DNA of 64,000 bases from Candidatus Marisimplicoccus framensis (GTDB taxonomy: Bacteria; Bacteroidota; Bacteroidia; Flavobacteriales; Flavobacteriaceae): positions 992,001 through 1,056,000 of the forward strand of contig CAJIZN010000001.1 of the NCBI GenBank assembly GCA_905182065.1, in the 5' to 3' direction. The position numbers were made by a program, and so were the translations under genes. Numbering within the stretch: the stretch's first letter is position 1; every line of letters begins with the position of its first letter. Positions 19,436-30,368 of the stretch are shown here, one piece after another. Below the pieces are notes generated by a model. It searched no databases. It saw only the letters and a list, made by a program, of their open reading frames with translations, and had not been told where the DNA came from.

Positions 19436-21304
19436 ATGAACTTACTTTCTGTTGAAGATATTTCAAAATCCTATGGAGAAAAAGTTCTTTTTAAGTCTAT
19501 TTCTTTTGGAATCAATAAAGGTCAGAAAATTGCATTAATTGCAAAAAATGGAACTGGAAAAACCTCTATTCTAGATATTATTATTGGAAAAGATAATCCG
19601 GATACTGGAAATGTTATTTTTAGAAAAGGAACTCAAACTGCATATCTTCCTCAAGAACCAAATTTAAATCCAAGCTTAACAGTAGAAGAAACTATATTAT
19701 CGGCTGATAATCCTACTCTTAGAGTTATTGCACAGTATGATAAAGCTCTAGAGAATCCAGATGATCAAGAAGCATATCAAAAAGCATTTGAAGCAATGGA
19801 TTTATCTCAAGCTTGGGATTATGAAAAGCAATACAAGAAAATTTTATTTAAGCTAAAGCTTAACGATTTAAATGCTAAAGTTGGGAGCTTGTCTGGTGGA
19901 CAGATTAAAAGATTAGCCCTTTGTAATGCATTACTACAGGAGCCTGAATTATTAATTTTAGATGAGCCTACAAACCATATAGATCTTGAAATGATCGAAT
20001 GGTTAGAAGACTATTTTTCAAAGGAGAAAATCACATTACTAATGGTTACTCATGACCGTTATTTCTTAGAAAGAGTTTGCAATGAGATAATCGAACTAGA
20101 TAATGGAAAACTTTATACTTATAAAGGTAATTACTCATATTATCTTGAAAAAAGAGAAGCTCGAATTGCTCAGGAGGATGTTGAGGCCCATAAAAATAAG
20201 CTGCATTTTAAAAAGGAGTTAGAATGGATGCGAAAGCAACCCAAAGCTAGAACTACAAAATCAAAATCAAGGATAGAGGATTATAAAAAAATTAAAGAGA
20301 AAGCCAGCCAGAGAAGAAATGAACACCTAGTTCAACTTGAGATAAACATGGAAAGGTTGGGAAGTAAAATGATTGAAATGCATAAAGTTCAAAAATCATT
20401 TGGTGAAAAAATCATATTAAATAATTTTAATTATTCATTTCAAAGAAGTGAACGAATTGGTATAATTGGAAAAAATGGAACTGGGAAATCCACCTTCTTG
20501 AATCTATTAACATCAAATGATAAAATAGACTCAGGTAAAATTATTTGGGGAGAAACATTAAAATTTGGTTACTATACTCAAAAAGGAATTACTATAAAGC
20601 AAGGACAAAAAGTAATAGATGTTATCAAAGATTATGGTGATTATATTCCATTAAAAAAAGGTCGTAAAATATCTGCACAACAATTATTAGAGCGTTTTTT
20701 GTTTGATCGTAAAAAGCAATATGATTTTGTAAATAAATTAAGCGGAGGAGAACTTAAACGACTTTACTTATGTACAGTTTTAATTCAAAATCCAAACTTC
20801 TTAATTCTTGATGAACCAACCAATGACTTAGATATTATTACTCTTAATGTTCTTGAAAGTTTTTTATTAGACTTTCCGGGTTGTCTTTTAGTTGTATCAC
20901 ACGATAGATACTTTATGGATAAAATCGTAGATCATTTATTTGTATTTAAAGGGGAAGGGATTGTTGAGAATTTCCCTGGCAATTATTCTGACTATAGAGT
21001 TTATGAAGATTCTAGGGAGCAAGAAAATAAAGAATCTTTAAAAATTAATAAAAAGAATAAAATAGACTTAACAGAAAATACAAGTAAAACTGTCTTTAGC
21101 TATAAACAGCAAAAAGAGTTTAGAAAACTTGAATTGGATATTAAAAAAATTGAAGCTAAAAAAAAAGAAATTCAAAATCGTTTTACACAAGAAGAACTTA
21201 CCCCAAAAGAAATTGAAGAGGTTTCAATTGAGTTAGGATTATTAGAAAAAGAATTAGAAACAAAAACATTAAAATGGTTTGAGCTATCTGAGATTTCAGA
21301 ATAA
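19436..21304 (+). CDS. ABC-F family ATPase (Uup-like)
   Basis: A soluble protein with two ABC cassettes and no membrane domain, acting on ribosomes. Cassette 1: Walker A AKNGTGKTS, signature SLSGGQIKRLAL, Walker B LLILDEPTNHID. A charged linker near residues 240-310 has KTKSKSRIEDYKKI. Cassette 2: GKNGTGKST, LSGGELKRLYL, FLILDEPTNDLD. A C-terminal coiled coil of about 80 residues (KKIEAKKKEIQNRF) matches the Uup subfamily, which binds branched DNA or ribosomes. The ATG at 19436 starts at MNLLSVEDISKSYG, just before the first strand. Confidence 0.92.
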   Translation: MNLLSVEDISKSYGEKVLFKSISFGINKGQKIALIAKNGTGKTSILDIIIGKDNPDTGNVIFRKGTQTAYLPQEPNLNPSLTVEETILSADNPTLRVIAQYDKALENPDDQEAYQKAFEAMDLSQAWDYEKQYKKILFKLKLNDLNAKVGSLSGGQIKRLALCNALLQEPELLILDEPTNHIDLEMIEWLEDYFSKEKITLLMVTHDRYFLERVCNEIIELDNGKLYTYKGNYSYYLEKREARIAQEDVEAHKNKLHFKKELEWMRKQPKARTTKSKSRIEDYKKIKEKASQRRNEHLVQLEINMERLGSKMIEMHKVQKSFGEKIILNNFNYSFQRSERIGIIGKNGTGKSTFLNLLTSNDKIDSGKIIWGETLKFGYYTQKGITIKQGQKVIDVIKDYGDYIPLKKGRKISAQQLLERFLFDRKKQYDFVNKLSGGELKRLYLCTVLIQNPNFLILDEPTNDLDIITLNVLESFLLDFPGCLLVVSHDRYFMDKIVDHLFVFKGEGIVENFPGNYSDYRVYEDSREQENKESLKINKKNKIDLTENTSKTVFSYKQQKEFRKLELDIKKIEAKKKEIQNRFTQEELTPKEIEEVSIELGLLEKELETKTLKWFELSEISE

Positions 21305-21331
21305 CAAACTAAAACTTAAAAAAGAATAACT

Positions 21332-21559
21332 ATGGGATTAACTAACAATGATATTTTTAAAAAACTACGAGTAGCTCATAAACTTCGTGATGAAGAAATT
21401 GTTGAAATATGCAAATTGGTTGACTTTGATGTTTCCAAATCTGAACTTGGAGCAATTTTTAGAAATGAAAATCATAAAAATTATATGAAATGTGGGGATC
21501 AAATGTTACGAAATTTTTTAAATGGATTAATAATTCATTTAAGAGGACCTAAGGTGTAA
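21332..21559 (+). CDS. DUF1456 family protein, single-repeat form
   Basis: A 75-residue protein matching one repeat of DUF1456 (YehS-like): LTNNDIFKKLRVAHKLRDEEIVEICKLV, then FDVSKSELGAIFRNENHKNYMKCGDQMLRNFLNGLI. Usual members have two such repeats in about 150 residues, so this is a half-length version, also met in other Bacteroidota. The function is unknown. It lies 27 bases after the ABC-F gene and 31 before the cupin gene, likely one transcript. Confidence 0.78.
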   Translation: MGLTNNDIFKKLRVAHKLRDEEIVEICKLVDFDVSKSELGAIFRNENHKNYMKCGDQMLRNFLNGLIIHLRGPKV

Positions 21560-21590
21560 TCAAATTATAACTTATTAAATTGAACTAATT

Positions 21591-21965
21591 ATGAAAAAAA
21601 TTGAACCAATTAATATAATGAACAAGTTTTCTTTATTTAATGAACAATGGACTCCTAAAATTATTGGAGAACTTAATGGTCAGCATGTGAAGATTTGTAA
21701 GCTTAAAGATAATTTTGTTTGGCATAGTCATGAAAATGAAGATGAGCTTTTTATGGTATTTAAAGGAACACTTTTAATTGATTTTAGAGATGGTAGAACA
21801 ATTTCTGTAAAAGAAGGCGAAATTTTAATAATTCCAAAAGGGGTAGAGCATAGACCTCATACTAATGGAGAGATTGTATTTAATTTGTTATTTGAACCTA
21901 ACACAACTTTACATACTGGCGATATTGAAACTGAGATGACAGTTAAAAAGTTAGATTGGATTTAA
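21591..21965 (+). CDS. Cupin domain protein
   Basis: A 124-residue single-domain cupin. Motif 1 is W-H-S-H-ENEDELF-x-V-F-x-G, giving two His and one Glu metal ligands; motif 2 is GEILIIPKGVEHRPH with the fourth ligand His. The start is ATG AAA AAA ATT. Substrate is not predictable; this subgroup (often called cupin or mannose-6-phosphate isomerase-like) is frequently a small standalone metal protein. Confidence 0.85.
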   Translation: MKKIEPINIMNKFSLFNEQWTPKIIGELNGQHVKICKLKDNFVWHSHENEDELFMVFKGTLLIDFRDGRTISVKEGEILIIPKGVEHRPHTNGEIVFNLLFEPNTTLHTGDIETEMTVKKLDWI

Positions 21966-22000
21966 ATAAAAAACTCATTGTAAAAGTGAGGTTTAAATAG

Positions 22001-22397
22001 TGGAGTCGGAGGGATTCGAACCCTCGTCCATACAAGTAATAAAATTACCTTCTACAAGTTTAGTTATCATTTAATTTTCGAAAAAATACTTGGTCGATAA
22101 CATCCAAAATATTTTCCTTATCACTTTAGTTTTAAGTTTTATCCAGTGCATATAAAACTCTAGATTCACTCTATGGTATCTCATAAATAAAAACTGTCAA
22201 TCAAAGTTTTTAAGAGACATCTAGCTTCTCAACCTAGTTGAGATTAGCAATGACTTACTATAATTCAGTCAATTATGCAGCTAGAGCGTAGTTATTTTCG
22301 CCATTTAAAGGTTAAAAAGATCAGATTTACGAGTTTATTTTCATTGCTCGACTTGCAAATAAAAACATTAGTCTTGCTGTCAATACCTGTCGACCCC
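22001..22397 (-). ncRNA. ssrA: tmRNA (ssrA), tag peptide GENNYALAA
   Basis: On the minus strand the 5' end GGGGTCGACAGGTATTGACAGC is a standard tmRNA start, and the 3' end GGGTTCGAATCCC...TCCGACTCCA is the tRNA-like T-arm and acceptor. GGGGUCG pairs with CGACUCC, and CCA is encoded. The tag reading frame GGC GAA AAT AAC TAC GCT CTA GCT GCA TAA occupies 22302 down to 22273 and gives GENNYALAA, the known flavobacterial type. It rescues stalled ribosomes with SmpB. Length 397. Confidence 0.97.
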
Positions 22398-22421
22398 AAT
22401 ATATCAATGTACTTAAGTGTG

Positions 22422-22429
22422 CAAAGATA
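22422..22429 (-). promoter_or_regulatory. Candidate -7 box (TATCTTTG) for ssrA
   Basis: Exact TAnnTTTG on the minus strand, 24 bases upstream of the mature tmRNA 5' end; it also overlaps no coding sequence, being in the gap after kdsA. Confidence 0.55.
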
Positions 22430-22439
22430 TGATAATTAA

Positions 22440-23247
22440 CTAAATTTTAGATGATGCCTCTCTGAGTGTAAGTAAGTTCTTTAAAAGCTCTTCCAGGTTA
22501 TTAATATTAAGCATATTAGCTCCATCACTTTTAGCTTGAGATGGATCAGTGTGTGTTTCTAAGAAAATACCATCAATATTATTTACAATTCCTGCTCGAG
22601 CTAGGGATTCAATATATTCTGGATTTCCACCAGTAACTACCAGATGTTTGATTTGGCCTTTGAACCGAGTGAGTAACATCTAGAATAGTAGGAGCTAGTT
22701 TCTTTAATTCTGATATACCTCTAAAATCTACGATTAGATCATTATAACCAAATTGAGTTCCTCTTTCGGTTAACATAACATTGTTATTACCTGATTGTTT
22801 AACTTTATCTACAGCATACTTCATGCTTTCTGCGCTCATGAACTGTCCTTTCTTGATGTTAACTATTTTACCTGTTTTAGCAGCGCTAACAAGTAAATCT
22901 GTTTGTCTCGCCAGAAATGCGGGTATCTGAAGAACATCAACATATTCAGCAGCTATGTCTGCCTCAGTTTTGTCATGAATATCAGTTATAACAGGTACAT
23001 TAAATTCAGTATTAATTTTTTTTAAAATTTTTAATGCTTTTAAATCACCAATACCTGTAAAACTATCAAGTCTTGTTCGGTTTGCTTTTCGATAACTACC
23101 TTTAAACACAAGTGGTAGTGATAGTTTTGAAGTTATTGATAAAAGTTTCTCAGCAATTTTAATAGAAATTTCTTCTCCTTCTATTGCACATGGTCCAGCT
23201 ATTAGTAAAAACTTATCTTTTGGTATTTTATTTAAAATCATATTCAA
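22440..23247 (-). CDS. kdsA: 3-deoxy-8-phosphooctulonate synthase KdsA, one frameshift
   Basis: Condenses PEP and arabinose-5-phosphate to Kdo-8-phosphate for lipopolysaccharide. TIM-barrel landmarks: LIAGPCAIE near residues 15-23, VFKGSYRKANRTRLDSF, LQIPAFLARQTDLL, VNIKKGQFMS, LTERGTQFGY, and DVTHSVQRPNQ. The frame breaks at about 22637 (TCT GGT, skip one base, GTT ACT GGT GGA), after which GGNPEYIESLARAG and DGIFLETHTDPSQAKSDGANML complete the barrel. Repaired length about 268, normal for the family. The gene is essential in most Gram-negatives, so a real null is unlikely. It follows ftsE by 9 bases. Confidence 0.92.
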
Positions 23248-23256
23248 TATTAACTA

Positions 23257-23931
23257 TTATTTTCTTTTTACTTCAAAGAATTTCCCATCTTCACATTTAT
23301 ATACTTGTCCTTCTAATTTTAAAATAAGATCATAATCATGTGTAGCAATGATCATTGAAGTGCCAATTTTATTGAGCTTCTGAAATAAAGAAATTATTTC
23401 AGAGCTTGTTTCAGGATCTAAATTACCAGTAGGTTCATCTGCAATTATTAACTCTGGTTCATTTAACATTGATCTTGCAATAGCAACTCTTTGTTGCTCA
23501 CCTCCTGAAAGTTCGCTAGGAAACTTTTGTAATGAAGAAGTAAAACCTACTAAATCAAAAACTTTATTGATTTGATCATTTATTTTATTTTTCTCTTTCC
23601 ATCCTGTAGCTTCAAGTACAAATTTCATGTTATCATAAATACTTCTGTCTTTTAATAATTTAAAATCTTGAAATACAAAACCAATTTTTCGTCTTAAAAA
23701 AGGTATTTCTTTATTATTGAGATTATTTATATCATAATCTAACACTTTAAATATTTCAGACTTTGACGGTATAAGATTGCCAAAAATTGAATTTATAAAA
23801 GTTGTTTTACCACTTCCGGTTTTACCAATTAAAAATTTCATTTCTCCCTTTTTGAGGTCAAAGTTTATTGCCTCTAACACATTTTTTGTGTCAATAGAAA
23901 TATTGGTATTTTTGATTTCTACAATGTTCAT
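23257..23931 (-). CDS. ftsE: Cell-division ABC ATPase FtsE
   Basis: A 224-residue ATPase that pairs with membrane protein FtsX to control periplasmic peptidoglycan hydrolases at the septum. Walker A IGKTGSGKTT near residue 35, Q-loop GFVFQDFKLL, signature ELSGGEQQRVAIARSML, Walker B LIIADEPTGNLDPET, and switch ATHDYDL. The signature and the ADEPTGNLD form are characteristic of FtsE. No ftsX is adjacent here, as the neighbours are kdsA downstream and a divergent amidohydrolase upstream; ftsX may lie elsewhere. Confidence 0.88.
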   Translation of the reverse strand: MNIVEIKNTNISIDTKNVLEAINFDLKKGEMKFLIGKTGSGKTTFINSIFGNLIPSKSEIFKVLDYDINNLNNKEIPFLRRKIGFVFQDFKLLKDRSIYDNMKFVLEATGWKEKNKINDQINKVFDLVGFTSSLQKFPSELSGGEQQRVAIARSMLNEPELIIADEPTGNLDPETSSEIISLFQKLNKIGTSMIIATHDYDLILKLEGQVYKCEDGKFFEVKRK

Positions 23932-24041
23932 TTTTTCCTAAAGCCAAAGTAATAAAATATTGTAATACTAAATTGTTAATTATTATTTAGTTTTTCTTTG
24001 TTTGATATCTATCATTTGATTTAATTTGTATTTTATTTTCA

Positions 24042-25665
24042 ATGAGCAAAAAAATATTTTTACTTCTTTTAATAACTTTAACTTCCTGTTCTGAAAAGGT
24101 AGATCTTATTGTTTACAATGCTGAGATTTATACTGTAAGCCAAGATGAAAAAGCCACTGCTATAGCTGTAAAGGATGGTAAATTTATTTTTGTTGGTGAT
24201 GACTCTGTAATGTCCAAATATTCCTCTAGTAATGTTATTAATGCAGAAGGTCTTCCAATTTATCCTGGTTTTATTGATTCACACGCTCATTTTTATAATC
24301 TAGGATTCTTAAGTGACCAAGTTAATCTAACTGAAACTACAAGCCTTGAAGATGTTATTAGTCGTGTAGATAAGTTCAATAATTTAAATGAAAAAAAATT
24401 TATAATTGGAAGAGGATGGGATCAAAATGATTGGATTAATAAATCATTCCCAACTAATAAATTATTAAATGAGTCTTTTCCAGATAAACCAGTTGTTCTT
24501 CGTAGAATAGACGGACATGCATACTTGGTAAATGACTATGCTCTAAAACTTGCTGGAATTGATGGGTCTTCTGACGTTGAAGGTGGAGATTTTATTAAAT
24601 CAAATGGAAAGTTAACTGGAGTTTTGGTTGATAATGCAATGAGGCTAATTGATGACATAATTCCTGACCCTACTAAGGATGAATCTATTAAAGCACTATT
24701 GTCTGCTCAAGAAATTGCTTTCGAAAACGGTCTAACAACAATTTCTGAAGCTGGTATATCTAGATCACAAATAGAGTTAATAGATAGTTTGCAGAATGCA
24801 GGTGTATTAAAGATTAAAATCTATGCAATGATCGAAAATAATACTGAAGATGTTGATTATTTTATAGATAAAGGTCCTGTCAAAACTGAAAGATTAAATG
24901 TTAGATCAGTCAAAGTATATGCAGATGGTGCATTGGGATCAAGAGGAGCAAGTATGATTAATGATTATTCTGATAGAAAAGGATATTACGGTATAATTAG
25001 AACTCCTATAGATTCAATTAAATCTCTTGCATTTAAATTAGCAGGAACTAAGTTTCAGATGAACACACATGCAATAGGAGATAATGCTAATAGATTTGTA
25101 CTTGAAGCTTATGGAGATGCTCTATTTAATTATAGAGATCCAAGATGGCGCATAGAACATGCTCAAATAGTTAATGAGGATGATATTAAGCTTTTTAATC
25201 AAAAAATATTACCATCAGTTCAACCAACACATGCTACAAGTGATATGTATTGGCTATATGATCGAATTGGAAAGAAAAGAGCTACATATGCTTATGCATA
25301 TCAGGAACTTTTAAACAGATCACAAGTGATAGCTTTTGGGACAGACTTTCCAGTTGAAGACATAAACCCAATAATGACATATTACTCTGCTGTAGCAAGA
25401 AAAGATAAAAATGGTTATCCAGATAATGGATTTCAAATGGAGAATAGTATTGGTAGAGCAGATGCACTCTCTGCTATGACAATTTTTGGAGCATATGTAA
25501 ACTTTGAGGAAGAGGAAAAAGGGAGTATAGAGGTTGGAAAATCTGCAGACTTTATTTTACTTGACAATGATATTATTAGATCATTGAATCAAGAATACCT
25601 CTCAACCAAGTGTTGTAGCTACCTTTATTAACGGTGAACTAGTCTTTAATAGAAGATATAATTAG
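24042..25665 (+). CDS. Amidohydrolase-family lipoprotein (YtcJ-like), frameshift near the C-terminus
   Basis: A metal-dependent hydrolase about 540 residues long. It begins with a lipoprotein signal (LLLLITLTSC) and has the two-part amidohydrolase structure: short beta-sandwich, then YPGFIDSHAHFYNLG with the first metal-binding His pair, GRGWDQNDW, LRRIDGHAYLVND, MNTHAIGDNAN, RIEHAQIV and FGTDFPVEDINP. Substrate unknown. The last 25 residues require a +1 shift at about 25593 (CAA, skip G, AAT ACC TCT), leading to VVATFINGELVFNRRYN and TAG at 25663-25665; FINGELVF is the normal end of these proteins. Confidence 0.87.
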
Positions 25666-25668
25666 AAT

Positions 25669-27336
25669 ATGTGTGGAATAGTTTGTGCCTTTAATGTAAA
25701 AGGCAATAATGATCTCGTTAGAGCTAACGTACTAAAAATGGCTCAAAAAGTTAGACACAGAGGGCCAGATTGGAGTGGTATATACTCTTCAGAAAATGCT
25801 ATACTTGCCCATGAGAGACTTGCTATTGTTGACCCTACCTCTGGTAAACAACCTATTTTATCTGAAGATGGCTTAAAAGTAATTGCTGTTAATGGTGAAA
25901 TTTACAATCATCAAAACCTTAAGGATAGTTTTGCTACTGATTATAATTTTAGAACTGAGTCAGATTGTGAAGTTATACTTGCGTTATACGAAAAGAAAGG
26001 AATTAATTTTTTAAATGATCTAAATGGAATTTTTGCATTTGCCTTGTATGATTCATCTAATGATAAATATATAATAGCTCGAGATCATATGGGAATTATT
26101 CCACTTTATATGGGGTGGGATAAAGATGGTATTTTTTATGTTTCATCTGAATTAAAATCTCTTGAAGGTGTGTGTGATAAAATTGAACTTTTCCCTCCTG
26201 GTCATTATCTTGAAAGCAGTAGCACAGATCTTAAAAAATGGTATAACCCAGAATGGGTTTCTTATGATCATGTCAAGGACTCAGAGACTTCCATAAAAGC
26301 CATTCATGATTCACTATCAGCTGCTGTTAAAAGGCAACTAATGAGTGATGTTCCTTATGGTGTTTTACTTTCTGGTGGTCTTGATTCATCTATAACATCA
26401 GCTTTAGCTAAAAAATTTGCATCCAAAAGGATTGAATCCAATGATAAGCAAGATGCATGGTGGCCTCAACTTCACTCTTTTTCTGTTGGTCTAGAGGATG
26501 CTCCTGATTTAAAAGCTGCAAGAATTGTTGCTGATCATATCGGAACTATTCACCACGAAATTAATTTTACAGTTCAAGAAGGGATAGACGCAATAAGAGA
26601 TGTCATATATCATCTTGAAACATATGATATTACAACTATAAGAGCATCCACTCCAATGTATTTAATTGCTAGAGCAATCAAATCTTTGGGAATTAAAATG
26701 GTTCTTTCAGGAGAAGGTGCAGATGAGCTTTTTGGTGGTTATTTATATTTTCACAAGGCACCAAATGCAAAGGAGTTTCATGAAGAAACGGTAAGAAAGT
26801 TAGATAAATTACATCAGTATGACTGTTTAAGAGCTAATAAGTCATTAGCTGCCTGGGGAATTGAGGGTAGAGTTCCTTTTCTGGATAAGGAATTCATAGA
26901 TGTTGCTATGAATATTAATCCAGAAGACAAAATGATTAAAAATGGTCGAATTGAAAAATGGGTTTTAAGAGAAGCATTTAAAGATTATTTACCTGAAAGT
27001 GTCCTATGGAGACAAAAGGAACAATTCTCTGACGGAGTTGGATATTCTTGGATAGATAGTTTAAAAGATCTAGTGTCAAAAGAGGTCAGTGATCATGATC
27101 TTGAAAATGCCTCTAAGATTTTTTCAATAAACACTCCTAGAAATAAGGAAGAATATTACTATCGATTAATTTTTAGTGATCACTTTTCAAGTGATGCAGC
27201 AGCTAAATCTGTTCCATCCGTTCCATCTGTTGCATGTAGTACTCCTCAAGCATTAGAATGGGATGAAGCTTTTAAAAACATGAATGACCCAAGTGGTAGA
27301 TCTATATCAAATATTCACAATAAATCTTATGAATAA
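25669..27336 (+). CDS. asnB: Asparagine synthase B (glutamine-hydrolysing)
   Basis: Makes asparagine from aspartate, glutamine and ATP. The class II glutaminase domain starts with catalytic Cys at residue 2 (MCGIVCAF) and has RHRGPDWSG, LAHERLAIVD and VNGEIYNH. The synthetase domain has the ATP-pyrophosphate loop SGGLDSS, FSVGLEDAPD, LETYDITTIRASTPMY and VLSGEGADELFGGYLYFH. The full 555-residue length fits the E. coli-type AsnB. It starts three bases after the repaired end of the amidohydrolase gene. Confidence 0.96.
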   Translation: MCGIVCAFNVKGNNDLVRANVLKMAQKVRHRGPDWSGIYSSENAILAHERLAIVDPTSGKQPILSEDGLKVIAVNGEIYNHQNLKDSFATDYNFRTESDCEVILALYEKKGINFLNDLNGIFAFALYDSSNDKYIIARDHMGIIPLYMGWDKDGIFYVSSELKSLEGVCDKIELFPPGHYLESSSTDLKKWYNPEWVSYDHVKDSETSIKAIHDSLSAAVKRQLMSDVPYGVLLSGGLDSSITSALAKKFASKRIESNDKQDAWWPQLHSFSVGLEDAPDLKAARIVADHIGTIHHEINFTVQEGIDAIRDVIYHLETYDITTIRASTPMYLIARAIKSLGIKMVLSGEGADELFGGYLYFHKAPNAKEFHEETVRKLDKLHQYDCLRANKSLAAWGIEGRVPFLDKEFIDVAMNINPEDKMIKNGRIEKWVLREAFKDYLPESVLWRQKEQFSDGVGYSWIDSLKDLVSKEVSDHDLENASKIFSINTPRNKEEYYYRLIFSDHFSSDAAAKSVPSVPSVACSTPQALEWDEAFKNMNDPSGRSISNIHNKSYE

Positions 27337-27427
27337 AATGTTGATAAGTTTAGCTTAAATACTGACTGTTTCACCATATTTACCCCTCCGTTTTTTAGTA
27401 TATTTATAGTAATATAATTCAAGCTAA

Positions 27428-29377
<1,950 letters not shown>

Positions 29378-29379
29378 AT

Positions 29380-30312
29380 ATGAAAGTTACTATAGTTGGT
29401 GCAGGTAATGTTGGCGCATCCTGTGCAGAATACATTTTATTAAAAGAGATTGTAGAAGAAATAGTTCTTCTTGATATTAAAGAGGGCTTTGCTGAAGGTA
29501 AAGCATTAGATCTCACTCAAACAACTAGTACTTTAGGTTTTAAATCTAAAGTATCTGGGGTAACTAATGATTATTCAAGTACATCAAATAGTGACGTTGT
29601 TGTAATCACTTCTGGTATTCCTAGAAAACCTGGAATGACAAGAGAGGAGTTGATCGGAATAAATGCAGGTATTGTTAAATCAGTTTCAGAAAACCTATTA
29701 AAATATTCTCCTGATGCTGTGATCATAGTCGTTTCTAATCCAATGGATACGATGACTTATCTTGTAAATAAATCATTTGACATACCAAAAAATAAAATAA
29801 TTGGAATGGGTGGTATACTTGATAGTTCAAGATTTAAAACTTATATCTCTAAATTTACTAATCATAGTCAACATGATATTGATGCTATGGTGATTGGTGG
29901 TCATGGTGATACAACAATGATTCCACTTACTTCATTAGCTAAATGTAAAGATGAGCTTTTATCTAAAATAGTTTCAAAAGATGAGCTTTCAAAAATTGCA
30001 TCTGAAACTATGGTTGGGGGAGCTACACTAACAAAACTTCTTGGAACTTCTGCTTGGTATGCTCCAGGAGCTTCCGTTTCTTATTTAGTTAATGCAATAG
30101 TAAATGATACAAAAGAAGTTCTTCCGTGTTCTGTTTATTTGACAGGAGAATATAATGTGGAAGATATATGCATAGGAGTTCCATCTATTATTGGAAGGAA
30201 TGGTTTCGAAGAGGTAGTTGAATTTGATCTAGATCAAAAGGAGTTAGAAATGTTTAATAATAGTGTTAAGGCTGTTAAACAAACCAATCTAGCCCTTGAT
30301 GGTTTAATATAG
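29380..30312 (+). CDS. mdh: Malate dehydrogenase
   Basis: NAD-dependent interconversion of malate and oxaloacetate in the TCA cycle. The 310-residue protein is of the LDH-like type: Rossmann motif IVGAGNVGAS, DIKEG acidic residue after beta 2, GIPRKPGMTR with the substrate-binding arginines, VSNPMDTMTYL, the third Arg in LDSSRF, and catalytic GGHGDTTMIP. Placed two bases after gyrB, likely in the same transcript. Confidence 0.96.
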   Translation: MKVTIVGAGNVGASCAEYILLKEIVEEIVLLDIKEGFAEGKALDLTQTTSTLGFKSKVSGVTNDYSSTSNSDVVVITSGIPRKPGMTREELIGINAGIVKSVSENLLKYSPDAVIIVVSNPMDTMTYLVNKSFDIPKNKIIGMGGILDSSRFKTYISKFTNHSQHDIDAMVIGGHGDTTMIPLTSLAKCKDELLSKIVSKDELSKIASETMVGGATLTKLLGTSAWYAPGASVSYLVNAIVNDTKEVLPCSVYLTGEYNVEDICIGVPSIIGRNGFEEVVEFDLDQKELEMFNNSVKAVKQTNLALDGLI

Positions 30313-30341
30313 ATAAAGTTGTTTGTTCAATATTCAAATGT

Positions 30342-30349
30342 TATATTTG
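30342..30349 (+). promoter_or_regulatory. Candidate promoter -7 box (TATATTTG) for secDF
   Basis: Exact TAnnTTTG, 19 bases before the secDF ATG, with a TTG at 30319-30321 spaced by 20 bases, close to the Bacteroidota TTG-N19-TAnnTTTG arrangement. Confidence 0.6.
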
Positions 30350-30368
30350 CTGGCGTTAAAAAATTATC

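Noticed and set aside
10600..25600. Programmed frameshifting like prfB
   Set aside because: The sites share no common slippery motif, none has an obvious upstream stimulator, and they hit unrelated housekeeping genes; errors or mutations explain them better for now.
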